The position numbers were made by a program, and so were the translations under genes. Of a stretch of 50,637 nt of DNA, positions 9,405-18,746 are shown one piece after another. The notes beneath the pieces are model-generated. The model made no database searches, had not been told where the DNA came from, and saw only the letters and a program-made list of their open reading frames with translations. Numbering within the stretch: position 1 is the stretch's first letter; the number at the start of each line of letters is the position of its first letter. Source of the DNA: an uncultured Acidiferrobacteraceae bacterium (lineage in GTDB: Bacteria; Pseudomonadota; Gammaproteobacteria; Acidiferrobacterales; SZUA-150); assembly GCA_913009895.1 (NCBI GenBank), contig CAJVXY010000023.1, forward strand, positions 1 through 50,637, read 5' to 3'.

Positions 9405-10004
9405 CTATTTTATAAGCCAGGAATCCAGGTTAAAACCCTTGCCACCAAAACCAATCTCAAGTTGTGGGTAAAAACCTTCCGCGTTGGGCAAGGCGCCGCC
9501 TGAAAGTAAAAAGGGTTCGGCTACGCCTGACAGGGTGATGGCTTGCCAGCCCTTGCCTTTCGGGACAAGGGCGATTTTTTGGTATAATTTGAAGTGGGGT
9601 ACCCAGGTGTTATCTGGTTCCGGGTAATAACGAACAAGCAGTGTGCCCAGTAATTTTCTTTCATTAGTAGTGCCACGATATAGCTGGATTTGCCTGTCTG
9701 CCGGCTGGTAGTGGGCACGGACTGTCGAGCCCGGCAGGATAATGATTTTATCTGCACGCACACCTTTTTGCGGTGACTCAAAGTTACCCGCCGCGATCGG
9801 AATCTCTACTTCCTCCCGTTCCAGTTGCTCGATATCGATATAGATAAGTTTAAGCAACAATACTTCTTCAATAATATCTTCATCGCTGGCAATATCTTCA
9901 AGTTGTTCCTGTGCGCTCACCGAGTTAGTTACAAATAGTGCGCTAAGCGCAAACAAGATGAGCAGGATAAAACGTAGATAATATGTGCGAGAAACAGGTT
10001 TCAT
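9405..10004 (-). CDS. Exported hypothetical protein
   Basis: A 199-residue protein of unknown function. The ATG at 10004 is preferred over a TTG eight codons upstream because it starts directly at a good signal peptide (MKPVSRTYYLRFILLILFAL, cleavage near VSA) with GGAACCCC ahead. The mature part begins with an acidic segment, then a beta-rich domain with VRADKIIILPGSTVRAHYQ and a C-terminus GFGGKGFNLDSWLIK. It vaguely resembles CsiV-like periplasmic proteins, but I cannot assign it. It is divergent from the exported gene at 10152. Confidence 0.6.
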   Translation of the reverse strand: MKPVSRTYYLRFILLILFALSALFVTNSVSAQEQLEDIASDEDIIEEVLLLKLIYIDIEQLEREEVEIPIAAGNFESPQKGVRADKIIILPGSTVRAHYQPADRQIQLYRGTTNERKLLGTLLVRYYPEPDNTWVPHFKLYQKIALVPKGKGWQAITLSGVAEPFLLSGGALPNAEGFYPQLEIGFGGKGFNLDSWLIK

Positions 10005-10151
10005 CGGGGTTCCATTATGTGGTTGCAACGAAAGGTTACTTATTTGCAGGTCTGCTGTCTACTGTAACAATCATTAATGGAATAAGTCTGCTGATTGGCG
10101 CATCCTTATATTATATCCATAGATTCAGGAAAAAAATCCACGAGTTTGTTC

Positions 10152-10895
10152 ATGAGAATATTTTTGCTACTGATCACCAGTAGCCTGTATTTATTTCTGG
10201 TTTCCCCAGGGCTTTATGCAGGTCAGCTGGAGATTAAAGTAAATAACGGCAATTCCATATCTGTCGCACGACTGCAATCAGCTGGTCAAACCAGCTTGTT
10301 GTGGCTGCCGTCTGAACACGGCCTCACCGAGGGCGACAAACAAGTTTCTAACCAGCTCTCAAAACTGGGAGTCGATGTTTGGCTGGTAGATTTACTGAAC
10401 AGTTACTTTCTGCCGCCTGTAGCCAGCAGTATCAACAAGCTGCCCGATGATGATATTAGCCGGCTGATAGATGAATTCCTGTTGCGAGCAAAAAAACAGA
10501 AATTTGTGCTCGCCAGTGGTCGTAGTGCGGTTGTTTTATTGCGGGCACTTAAAATCAGCAAACGCCCGGACGGTGTTATGCTAATTTCACCGAATCTTTA
10601 TACGGCCACCCCGGAACCGGGCAACAAGGCAATTTATTTACCAATAACCAGTTCAACAAAACAGGATATAATAATTTTGCAGCCGCAGTTATCACCCTGG
10701 TACTGGCAACGAGAGAAACAATTAAAGGTATTGGAATCTGGTGGCAGCCAGGTTGGCGTAAAGGTATTAAAAGGTGTCCGTGACCGTTTTTATTTTCGCC
10801 CAGATGCCATGGCAAGCGAGCAGTCACTAGAGGGCGATTTACCAAAAATATTATTGGAAAAAATGAAATCTTTTAAATCAAGAAGTGGAAAATAA
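10152..10895 (+). CDS. Exported protein, possibly alpha/beta-hydrolase-like
   Basis: A 247-residue protein. The ATG at 10152 is chosen over an upstream TTG at 10095 because it opens on a signal peptide (MRIFLLLITSSLYLFLVSPG, cleavage near LYAG). The mature part has LLWLPSEHGLTEGDKQVS, then LASGRSAVVLLRAL, which resembles the nucleophile elbow of alpha/beta hydrolases, and ISPNLYTATPEPGN. The nucleophile context is ASGRS rather than a clean GxSxG, and I cannot place the acid and histidine, so the enzyme may be inactive or the fold guess wrong. It ends four bases before a TlpA-type gene, so the two probably act in one periplasmic process. Confidence 0.55.
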   Translation: MRIFLLLITSSLYLFLVSPGLYAGQLEIKVNNGNSISVARLQSAGQTSLLWLPSEHGLTEGDKQVSNQLSKLGVDVWLVDLLNSYFLPPVASSINKLPDDDISRLIDEFLLRAKKQKFVLASGRSAVVLLRALKISKRPDGVMLISPNLYTATPEPGNKAIYLPITSSTKQDIIILQPQLSPWYWQREKQLKVLESGGSQVGVKVLKGVRDRFYFRPDAMASEQSLEGDLPKILLEKMKSFKSRSGK

Positions 10896-10898
10896 GCA

Positions 10899-11444
10899 AT
10901 GTTACAAAAAACCAAGACAAAGTTTTTATTTAATTTTATTGTTATTTTTACAGCCCTGTTTTTTATAATACTACCAGGACCAAACCTGTGGGCAGGTGAT
11001 TTAAAACCCTATAAAGGAGAGAGTAAACCCCCTCCCCTTAGCTTGCCTGATTTATCCGGAACAATACGAAACCTGGATTCATTTAAGGGAAAAGTTGTTT
11101 TGTTAAATTTTTGGGCCACCTGGTGCCCGCCTTGCCGGATCGAGATGCCATCCATGTGGCGCCTGAAAAATAAATTACGAGACAAACCATTTGAAGTGAT
11201 TGCAGTTGATATGGGCGAAGATAAAAAAACAATAACGACTTTTATGCCTGATAAAATGGAACGTGATTTTGTCGTTTTGCTGGATTTGGAAGGCAAGGCC
11301 TTAAAAGACTGGAAAATCTTTGCCTTCCCAACAAGTTTTTTGATTGATAAAAAAGGGAAAATCCGTTACGCCCTGTACGGTGCATTTGAATGGGACGGGC
11401 CGGAACCAGTAAAAGTGGTGACTTTGCTGCTAAACGAAGAATGA
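10899..11444 (+). CDS. TlpA-family thiol-disulfide oxidoreductase
   Basis: A 181-residue thioredoxin-fold protein anchored or exported through an N-terminal hydrophobic segment (about residues 10-32, no lipobox cysteine seen). The active site is WCPPC (Cys76, Cys79) after KGKVVLLNFWAT, and the cis-proline lies in FAFPTSFLID. The WCPPC and the AhpC/TSA-like start (SLPDLSGTIRNLDSFKGK) match TlpA/ResA/CcmG-type periplasmic reductants. Target is unknown. The gene follows an exported protein by three bases. It converges with hemF with an 18-base gap and no visible terminator. Confidence 0.83.
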   Translation: MLQKTKTKFLFNFIVIFTALFFIILPGPNLWAGDLKPYKGESKPPPLSLPDLSGTIRNLDSFKGKVVLLNFWATWCPPCRIEMPSMWRLKNKLRDKPFEVIAVDMGEDKKTITTFMPDKMERDFVVLLDLEGKALKDWKIFAFPTSFLIDKKGKIRYALYGAFEWDGPEPVKVVTLLLNEE

Positions 11445-11461
11445 CCGGTTGGATCAGATAA

Positions 11462-12987
<1,526 letters not shown>

Positions 12988-13000
12988 CCCCGTGATATAT

Positions 13001-13507
13001 TTATTTGCCGTGTTTTTTTTGGGCCGCGGCATCTTTCTCGGCAACTTGTTTGGCCATTTCCTGCCTGTCTTCAACGAGTCGCTGGGCAAGCGCCGTATCA
13101 GCAAGTGATAAAATCTGGCCAGCCAGGTAGGCGGCATTTTTCGCGCCGGCCTTGCCGATGGCGACACAGGCAACGGGAATGCCACCGGGCATTTGCACGG
13201 TTGATAACAGGGCATCCATACCATTAAGTGGGCCAGCATCCATGGGCACGCCAATAATCGGTTTTAATGTCAGCCCGGCCACCGTGCCGGCCAGGTGCGC
13301 AGCCAGGCCTGCCGCAGCAATAAATACTGCACAACCACGGCTTTCCGCGTCTTTGACATAAGCGTGGGTCGCAGCCGGCGTCCGATGGGCAGAAGTAATT
13401 TTAAGTTCAAAGGGAATGGCCAGGCTGTTTAACGTGTCCAGGGTGACCTGCATGGTACCCAGGTCAGAATCAGAACCCATTAGAACCGCAACAAATGGTT
13501 TGCTCAA
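13001..13507 (-). CDS. purE: 5-(carboxyamino)imidazole ribonucleotide mutase
   Basis: A 168-residue class I PurE that converts N5-CAIR to CAIR in purine synthesis. VLMGSDSDLGTMQ (residues 8-20), the substrate-binding SAHRTP and the GVPMDAGPLNGMDALLSTVQ region with PGGIPVA are intact. A lysine/alanine-rich tail of about 15 residues (EKDAAAQKKHGK) is added at the C-terminus. No purK is visible in the window. It is transcribed ahead of tsaC and hemF. Its upstream region (13508-13600) is short before the repeat zone begins, so its promoter must lie there. Confidence 0.96.
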   Translation of the reverse strand: MSKPFVAVLMGSDSDLGTMQVTLDTLNSLAIPFELKITSAHRTPAATHAYVKDAESRGCAVFIAAAGLAAHLAGTVAGLTLKPIIGVPMDAGPLNGMDALLSTVQMPGGIPVACVAIGKAGAKNAAYLAGQILSLADTALAQRLVEDRQEMAKQVAEKDAAAQKKHGK

Positions 13508-13600
13508 TTTTTTATTCCTTTTTCGCTATGGTTGATGATCAGTAATATTACATGATTAACAAGGTTTAAGGGACAGTTAAAATCAAAGGCAAAAACTTTA

Positions 13601-13720
13601 GACAGGATTTACAGGATTAACAAGATGATTATGAAAACTATTACTACATGTTGTTCTGGTTTGGTCGAGCTGCCAAATAACAGAAACACAAAAAACCAAC
13701 CTGTAAATCCCGTTAATCTG
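13601..13720. repeat. Intergenic repeat with inverted ends (GGATTTACAGGATTAAC family)
   Basis: The left end reads GACAGGATTTACAGGATTAA and onward to 13626. The right end, 13700-13720, reads CCTGTAAATCCCGTTAATC, roughly its reverse complement, so the unit can fold into a long imperfect hairpin. The interior is AT-rich and non-coding. Related ends recur at 15279-15299, 15381-15410, 15431-15460, 17201-17296 and 20541-20665, all intergenic. The stretch CAAAGGCAAAAACTTTA before it is partly mirrored after 15405. Confidence 0.75.
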
Positions 13721-13722
13721 AT

Positions 13723-13830
13723 GTACAGGGATGTACAAATGCCGCAGGTGCACGACTGCATGTACGCAGGAGGTAGAGCAACGCATGGAGCAGTTGCCGA
13801 AGATGCACAGGAGCGGCCTGTCAAAAAAAA
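13723..13830 (+). repeat. Left arm of the 108-bp inverted repeat flanking purD
   Basis: Runs from GTACAGGGATGTACAAATGC to CGGCCTGTCAAAAAAAA. It is the reverse complement of 15169-15276 with a single mismatch (T at 13763 versus G). It ends 11 bases from the purD stop codon and contains GCAGGAGGTAGAGCAACGCA, which reads toward purD (antisense to it). Confidence 0.93.
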
Positions 13831-13841
13831 GATTTTTGATC

Positions 13842-15161
13842 TTATTCTTTGGATTTATGCCCATATTTTTTTTCTTTGGCAACGGCCCGATAACCAATAT
13901 CTGTTCGGTAATAGGCATTCTGCCAATGAACCCGGCTGACACATTCATAGGCCAGGCGCTGGGCATCTGCCACGGTTTCACCCAGTGCGGTGACACACAA
14001 GACACGACCGCCGTTGGTGACTATTTCACTATTTTGTTCAGCCGTACCCGCATGGAAAATTTTTATATTCTCCAGTTCGCCCCCATGAGACTCGCCGGTC
14101 AAGCCGGTAATGACATCCCCTTTCCTGTAATCATTCGGATAACCACCAGCAGCCATGACCACGCCGACTGCCGAACACGGGTCCCACCTGGCACTAATCT
14201 CGTTTAATTTATTATCCAGCGCCGCATCAATGAGTTCAGTCAAATCACTTTGCAGGCGCATCATAATGGGTTGGGTTTCCGGATCACCAAAACGACAGTT
14301 GTATTCCAGTACTTTTGGCGCACCCGATTCATCTATCATGACACCGGCATAAAGAAATCCGCAATAGGGATTACCCTCGTTGGCCATGCCCTTGACTGTC
14401 GGCATGATAATTTCTTTCATAATGCGTTCGTGAATTTCGCTGGTTACCACCGGTGCCGGCGAATAAGCACCCATGCCGCCGGTATTGGGCCCCTGGTCGC
14501 CGTTGTCTCGTGCCTTGTGGTCCTGGGAGGTGGCCAGGGGCAGGACGTGTTCACCGTCAACCATACAAATAAAACTTGCTTCTTCACCCGTGAGAAATTC
14601 TTCAACTACAACGCGGTGACCGGCATCACCGAAGGCATTGCCCGCAAGCATGTCTTCAACTGCCGTAATGGCCTGCTCAACTGCCGTGGCCAGGATAACG
14701 CCTTTACCCGCTGCCAGGCCGTCGGCCTTGATTACAATGGGCGCCCCGGTTTTGTTTATGTAGGCGCTGGCCGCTTCAATATCGGTAAAGTTTCCATAAG
14801 CCGCCGTCGGGATATTGTGGCGGTTTAGAAAATCCTTGGTGAATGCCTTGGAGCCTTCCAGTTGAGAGGCGCCCTTTGTTGGCCCGAAACAACGCAGTCC
14901 CGCAGCAGTAAATGTATCAACAATACCTTTTACCAGTGGCGCTTCGGGGCCAACAATTGTTAGATCGATATTATTAGTTAGCGCAAAATCTTTTAAGCCA
15001 TCAATATCTTCAGCATCGAGATCGATATTTTTTACTTTTTCTTCATGTAAAGTGCCGGCATTGCCTGGCGCAACAAATACCTGGGTGACTCTTTCGGAGC
15101 TGGCCACTTTCCACGCCAGGGCATGTTCACGACCACCACCACCGACAATTAATATTTTCAT
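13842..15161 (-). CDS. purD: Phosphoribosylamine-glycine ligase (GAR synthetase)
   Basis: A 439-residue ATP-grasp enzyme that joins glycine to phosphoribosylamine, step two of purine synthesis. The start is MKILIVGGGGREHALAWKVA at 15161. Further signatures are APGNAGT, VIKADGLAAGKGV, GEEASFICMVDGEHVLPL, the DNGDQGPNTGGMGAYSP block and LEYNCRFGDPETQ, all intact. The frame stays open for 33 more codons upstream, but that extension is the flanking repeat read in frame and has no family similarity. Only a weak ribosome site precedes 15161. Instead an 18-codon mini-ORF from the repeat (15158-15214) ends in ATGA over the start codon. purH lies 306 bases upstream. Confidence 0.95.
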   Translation of the reverse strand: MKILIVGGGGREHALAWKVASSERVTQVFVAPGNAGTLHEEKVKNIDLDAEDIDGLKDFALTNNIDLTIVGPEAPLVKGIVDTFTAAGLRCFGPTKGASQLEGSKAFTKDFLNRHNIPTAAYGNFTDIEAASAYINKTGAPIVIKADGLAAGKGVILATAVEQAITAVEDMLAGNAFGDAGHRVVVEEFLTGEEASFICMVDGEHVLPLATSQDHKARDNGDQGPNTGGMGAYSPAPVVTSEIHERIMKEIIMPTVKGMANEGNPYCGFLYAGVMIDESGAPKVLEYNCRFGDPETQPIMMRLQSDLTELIDAALDNKLNEISARWDPCSAVGVVMAAGGYPNDYRKGDVITGLTGESHGGELENIKIFHAGTAEQNSEIVTNGGRVLCVTALGETVADAQRLAYECVSRVHWQNAYYRTDIGYRAVAKEKKYGHKSKE

Positions 15162-15214
15162 AAATAAATTTTTTTTGACAGGCCGCTCCTGTGCATCTTC
15201 GGCAACTGCTCCAT
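15158..15214 (-). CDS. Possible 18-residue leader mini-ORF overlapping the purD start
   Basis: Inside the right repeat arm an AGGAGGT (15225-15231) is followed, ten bases later, by ATG at 15214. The frame reads MEQLPKMHRSGLSKKIYL and stops at TGA 15158-15160, which overlaps the purD ATG at 15159-15161. The arrangement suits translational coupling. There is no evidence that the peptide itself matters, and the same mini-ORF start in the left arm runs into a different frame. Confidence 0.4.
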   Translation of the reverse strand: MEQLPKMHRSGLSKKIYL

Positions 15215-15276
15215 GCGTTGCTCTACCTCCTGCGTCCATGCAGTCGTGCACCTGCGGCATTTGTACATCCCTGTAC
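15169..15276 (-). repeat. Right arm of the 108-bp inverted repeat flanking purD
   Basis: Reverse complement of 13723-13830 with one mismatch. It starts seven bases upstream of the purD ATG, so it supplies the whole proximal 5' leader of purD, including a perfect AGGAGGT. A partial relative of this element occurs at 49965-50051. Confidence 0.93.
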
Positions 15277-15278
15277 TT

Positions 15279-15460
15279 CAGATTTACTGGATTAAGTTAT
15301 TAAATAAAATTTTATTAAGATTTTTCTTTTTCTGGATTGACATATACTAAATTTAAAATAAATCAAAAGAAATAATTTTCATCCTGTAAATCCCGTTAAT
15401 CCTGTCTAAAGTTTTTGATTTTGATCTTAACAATCCTGTAATTTTTGTAAATCTTGTCTA
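15279..15460. repeat. Intergenic repeats between purD and purH
   Basis: After a CAGATTTACTGGATTAAG copy at 15279-15296 and an AT-rich stretch come ATCCTGTAAATCCCGTTAAT (from 15381, ending CCTGTCTAAA at 15410) and CAATCCTGTAATTTTTGTAA (15431-15460, ending in a CTTGTCTA). They belong to the same family as 13601-13720. The segment 15381-15425 matches 13575-13625 in inverted orientation, so the symmetry around purD extends beyond the 108-bp arms. Confidence 0.7.
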
Positions 15461-15467
15461 TTTATTA

Positions 15468-17060
15468 TTAATGCCGAAAATGGCGCATGCCAGTGAACAC
15501 CATAGCGATGTCATGTTCATCCGCCGCCGCGATTACTTCTTCGTCACGCATGGAACCACCAGGCTGGATGACCGCAGTAATGCCTGCCTGGGCCGCCTGG
15601 TCAAGCCCGTCACGGAATGGAAAAAAGGCATCTGATGCCATGACCGAACCTTTGACCTGCAGGTTTTCATCGGCGGCCTTGATGCCGGCAATGCGGGCAC
15701 TATAGACACGACTCATTTGGCCAGCGCCAATACCAATACTACGACCATCACGGCAATAGACAATGGCATTGGACTTAACAAATTTGACAATTTTCCAGGA
15801 GAATAAAAGATCGGTTATTTCCTGGTCACTGGGCTGTCGTTTGCTGACGATTTTAAGATCAGATTTTGTGATCACGCCGGTATCGCGTTGCTGGATCAAC
15901 AGGCCACCCACAACTCGTTTAAAATCCAGGCCCTGAGAAATACTTTCATCCCAATGGCCACACTCCAGTACCCTGACATTTTTCTTTTCAGCCAGTGCCG
16001 ATTTAGCATCATCTTCAATACGGGGTGCAATTATCACTTCGACAAACTGGCGATTAATAATAGCCCGCGCCGTATCAGTATCCAGTGGCCTGTTAAAAGC
16101 AATAATCCCGCCAAACGCGGAAGTGGGATCCGTGGCAAATGCCCGGTCATAGGCAGTCTCAATGTTCTCGGCCACGGCTACACCACAGGGATTGGCGTGT
16201 TTGACAATCACGCAAGCCGGTTCCTCAAATGCCTTGACGCATTCCAGTGCCGCATCGGTATCGCTGATATTATTAAAAGATAAATCTTTGCCCTGTATCT
16301 GCCTGGCACTGCCGATATTACCGGCTGGCACCCCTGAGTTATGTGAGGAGTCAACTCGGGAATCTACATAAAAGGCAGCCGACTGGTGTGGGTTTTCGCC
16401 GTAACGCAAATCCTGGGCCTTGAACCATTGCTGGCTAAAGCTGCTGCCCCACTGGTTTTGTGTTTCGCGTTTGTCGTCCCAGGAGCTTAAGTAGTTTGCG
16501 ATGGCGCCGTCATAACGAGCCGTGTGCTCAAAAACCTTGAGTGCCAGTTTAAAACGTAAATGCTCCGTCGTGGCGCCCTTGTTGTCCTTCATTGCCCGGG
16601 TAACGTCATTGTAGTCGGATTGATCGACAACCACGGTTACGTCTTTATGGTTTTTGGCCGCCGAGCGCAACATGGTCGGGCCACCAATATCTATATTCTC
16701 GATTGCCAAAGGCAGGTCACAGTCATTTTTGGCAACTGTTTGTTCGAAGGGATAGAGATTGACCACAACCAGGTCAATGGCTGAGATGTCATTTTTTTTC
16801 ATCACCTCATCGTCAGTCCCGCGCCGACCTAACAGGCCGCCATGGATTTTGGGATGTAATGTTTTTAAGCGCCCATCCATCATTTCAGGAAAGCCGGTGT
16901 AGTCTGATACTTCTGTTACTTTAATGCCTTTTTCAGAAAGTAGTTTGGCAGTCCCCCCGGTGGAGAGAATTTCTATTTTAAACGAAACCAGTTGTTTGGC
17001 GAATTCAACAATGCCGGTTTTGTCAGACACACTAATCAGGGCGCGGGTTATTTTGTTCAT
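15468..17060 (-). CDS. purH: Bifunctional AICAR formyltransferase / IMP cyclohydrolase
   Basis: A 530-residue enzyme for the last two steps to IMP. The N-terminal MGS-like cyclohydrolase domain runs to about residue 195 ([41 protein letters not shown]). The formyltransferase domain follows, with [13 protein letters not shown], the catalytic [10 protein letters not shown] (Lys-His) and [20 protein letters not shown] near the C-terminus, ending TGMRHFRH as in most PurH. Length matches E. coli (529). The ATG at 17060 is clear. Repeat-rich spacers on both sides separate it from fis and purD, so purH-purD co-transcription is possible but not certain. Confidence 0.97.
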   Translation of the reverse strand: MNKITRALISVSDKTGIVEFAKQLVSFKIEILSTGGTAKLLSEKGIKVTEVSDYTGFPEMMDGRLKTLHPKIHGGLLGRRGTDDEVMKKNDISAIDLVVVNLYPFEQTVAKNDCDLPLAIENIDIGGPTMLRSAAKNHKDVTVVVDQSDYNDVTRAMKDNKGATTEHLRFKLALKVFEHTARYDGAIANYLSSWDDKRETQNQWGSSFSQQWFKAQDLRYGENPHQSAAFYVDSRVDSSHNSGVPAGNIGSARQIQGKDLSFNNISDTDAALECVKAFEEPACVIVKHANPCGVAVAENIETAYDRAFATDPTSAFGGIIAFNRPLDTDTARAIINRQFVEVIIAPRIEDDAKSALAEKKNVRVLECGHWDESISQGLDFKRVVGGLLIQQRDTGVITKSDLKIVSKRQPSDQEITDLLFSWKIVKFVKSNAIVYCRDGRSIGIGAGQMSRVYSARIAGIKAADENLQVKGSVMASDAFFPFRDGLDQAAQAGITAVIQPGGSMRDEEVIAAADEHDIAMVFTGMRHFRH

Positions 17061-17336
17061 GGTTCAGAATAATTTAAAGTAAAAAGTTGAATATTAATTA
17101 ATGTGCGAATGTTTGTTGCCTGCAAACAAAATTATTTTACCTGGTTAATCTTTAAACCGCCAAGACGCCAAGAATTTAATTACTTCTAAAAAAGAATTTT
17201 GACAAGATTAACAAGATTTACTGGATTAAATCTTCATTAATGAATCTAATCTGCAATATTAAGTAATCCTGTTAATCCCGTAAATCCTGTCAAGATATTT
17301 TGATCTAAATTATTAAATGAAAATATTTGTGAGAAT
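17061..17336. repeat. Repeat-bearing spacer between fis and purH
   Basis: 17201-17231 starts GACAAGATTAACAAGATTTA and ends CTGGATTAAAT. 17264-17296 starts TAATCCTGTTAATCCCGTAA and ends ATCCTGTCAAGAT. The two are imperfect inverted copies of the intergenic repeat also seen around purD and upstream of accC. A separate CCGCCAAGACGCCAAG motif sits at about 17158-17173. No ORF is credible here. A purH promoter is expected in 17061-17200 but not clearly visible. Confidence 0.65.
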
Positions 17337-17591
17337 CTATTTTATTATGCCGTATATTTTTAATTTTTTTCTTAAGGTGTTGCGATTGATGCCCAGGATT
17401 TCTGCTGCCTGGCACTGGTTACTGTTGGCATGGTTCATGACTACTTCCAGTAACGGTTTTTCCATCTCGGATAACACCATACTATATATATCTGTAGATT
17501 TGGCACCGTCCAGGTCTTTGAAGTAACGATTCATACTGCGACGTACGCACTTGGCCAGTTCACCTTCTTCTGCCGTTGATTTTTTTTTCAT
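17337..17591 (-). CDS. fis: Fis-family nucleoid protein
   Basis: An 84-residue DNA-bending regulator. The C-terminal helix-turn-helix NQCQAAEILGINRNTLRKKL (58-77) is the typical Fis/NtrC-type HTH. The middle helices (MEKPLLEVVMNHAN) match Fis. The N-terminal beta-hairpin arm is shorter than in E. coli Fis (98 residues). The ATG overlaps the dusB stop as ATGA, the classical dusB-fis operon with strong coupling. By family knowledge Fis responds to growth phase and activates stable RNA promoters. Confidence 0.94.
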   Translation of the reverse strand: MKKKSTAEEGELAKCVRRSMNRYFKDLDGAKSTDIYSMVLSEMEKPLLEVVMNHANSNQCQAAEILGINRNTLRKKLKIYGIIK

Positions 17592-18577
17592 GCCGCCTGT
17601 TCCGCAGTAAACGCTGACTGGCGCTCGAAAAATTCACGGGTAACACTGAGCTGTTCTTTTATGGTTTCGACCCGGTTCACTGTGGCCCGAAACTGGCCAC
17701 CATGACGCAAGCCTTTGCTATACCAGGAGATGTGTTTGCGTGCCATGCGCACGCCGGTAAATTCACCGTAAAATGCGTAAAGGTTCTCAAGATGTGCCAG
17801 CAAGGTATCTTTGACTTCGGTCGCAGAAGGCGGCGCCAATTTTTCTCCCGTTTCCAGGTAGTGTGTGATCTCCCTGAATATCCAGGGATAACCCTGGGCA
17901 GCGCGACCAATCATCAGGCCGTCGGCGTTTGTAAGCGCCAGTACCTGGCGCGCCTTTTCCGGTGATTTAATGTCGCCATTGGCGATAATCGGTATTGTTG
18001 TCGCGGCCTTTACCCGGGCGATGGTTTCGTACTCGGCATCACCTTTATACATGCAGGCGCGGGTTCGACCGTGGATGGCCAGTAACTGGATGCCACTGGA
18101 CTCGGCAATGCGGGCAACATTAACGGCGTTGCGATTGTCCTTGTCCCAGCCGGTCCGGATTTTCAGGGTTACGGGAACATCAACCGCCTTGACGACTGAT
18201 TCAAGAATGTTGCCGACCAGTATTTCGTCCTGGAGCAAGGCCGAGCCGGCATAAACATTGCAGATTTTTTTGGCGGGACAACCCATATTGATGTCAATAA
18301 TCTGAGCGCCACGATCGACATTGTGACGGGCGGCTTGAGCCATGAGTGCTGGGTCAGCGCCGGCAATTTGCACTGACCTGGGTTCGGTTTCGCCATCATG
18401 GTTGGCGCGACGCAGTGTTTTTTTGCTGCCCCATAACAGGGAATTAGAAGACACCATTTCAGACACGGCCATACCAGCCCCCAGTTTTTTACATAACTGG
18501 CGAAATGGCCGATCGGTGACCCCAGCCATGGGTGCAAGAAATAAATTGTTATCTAGTTTGTATGGTCCAATGTGCAT
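17588..18577 (-). CDS. dusB: tRNA-dihydrouridine synthase B
   Basis: A 329-residue flavoenzyme that reduces uridine to dihydrouridine in the tRNA D-loop. The FMN TIM barrel starts with NLFLAPMAGVTDRPFRQLC. The catalytic cysteine is in IDINMGCPAKKI, followed by LKIRTGWD, LAIHGRTRACMYKGDAEY, IIANGDIKSPEKA and DGLMIGRAAQGYPWIFREI. The helical RNA-binding C-terminal domain is present (RMARKHISWYSKGL). Length agrees with E. coli DusB (321). The gene is coupled to fis by stop-start overlap. A 169-base AT-rich gap upstream likely carries the dusB-fis promoter. Confidence 0.96.
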   Translation of the reverse strand: MHIGPYKLDNNLFLAPMAGVTDRPFRQLCKKLGAGMAVSEMVSSNSLLWGSKKTLRRANHDGETEPRSVQIAGADPALMAQAARHNVDRGAQIIDINMGCPAKKICNVYAGSALLQDEILVGNILESVVKAVDVPVTLKIRTGWDKDNRNAVNVARIAESSGIQLLAIHGRTRACMYKGDAEYETIARVKAATTIPIIANGDIKSPEKARQVLALTNADGLMIGRAAQGYPWIFREITHYLETGEKLAPPSATEVKDTLLAHLENLYAFYGEFTGVRMARKHISWYSKGLRHGGQFRATVNRVETIKEQLSVTREFFERQSAFTAEQAA

Positions 18578-18746
18578 TAATCACCGGTAGTTTTATTATG
18601 TCCGGGGAAAGGCGGGGAATAATACAGAAAATCGGGCCAGAACAAAAAAGTTTTTATATGGTGTTGTTATTATTGCTTATTTTTTAGGCAGGTCTGAACA
18701 ACATGGTAGTTTTTCTGAATTTGATAAAATAGTTGCCAGGTTTTGC

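Noticed and set aside
12988-13254. Upstream extension of tsaC through purE
   Set aside because: It only reads purE in another frame; ATG at 12987 gives the usual TsaC length.
15162-15260. 33-codon N-terminal extension of purD
   Set aside because: The extension is the inverted-repeat arm read in frame and lacks any similarity to GAR synthetases; MKILIVGGGGREHALAW is the normal start.
13723-15276. purD as cargo of a composite transposon
   Set aside because: No transposase and no target duplications are visible; the arms are only 108 bp and the gene order around purD is the ordinary one.
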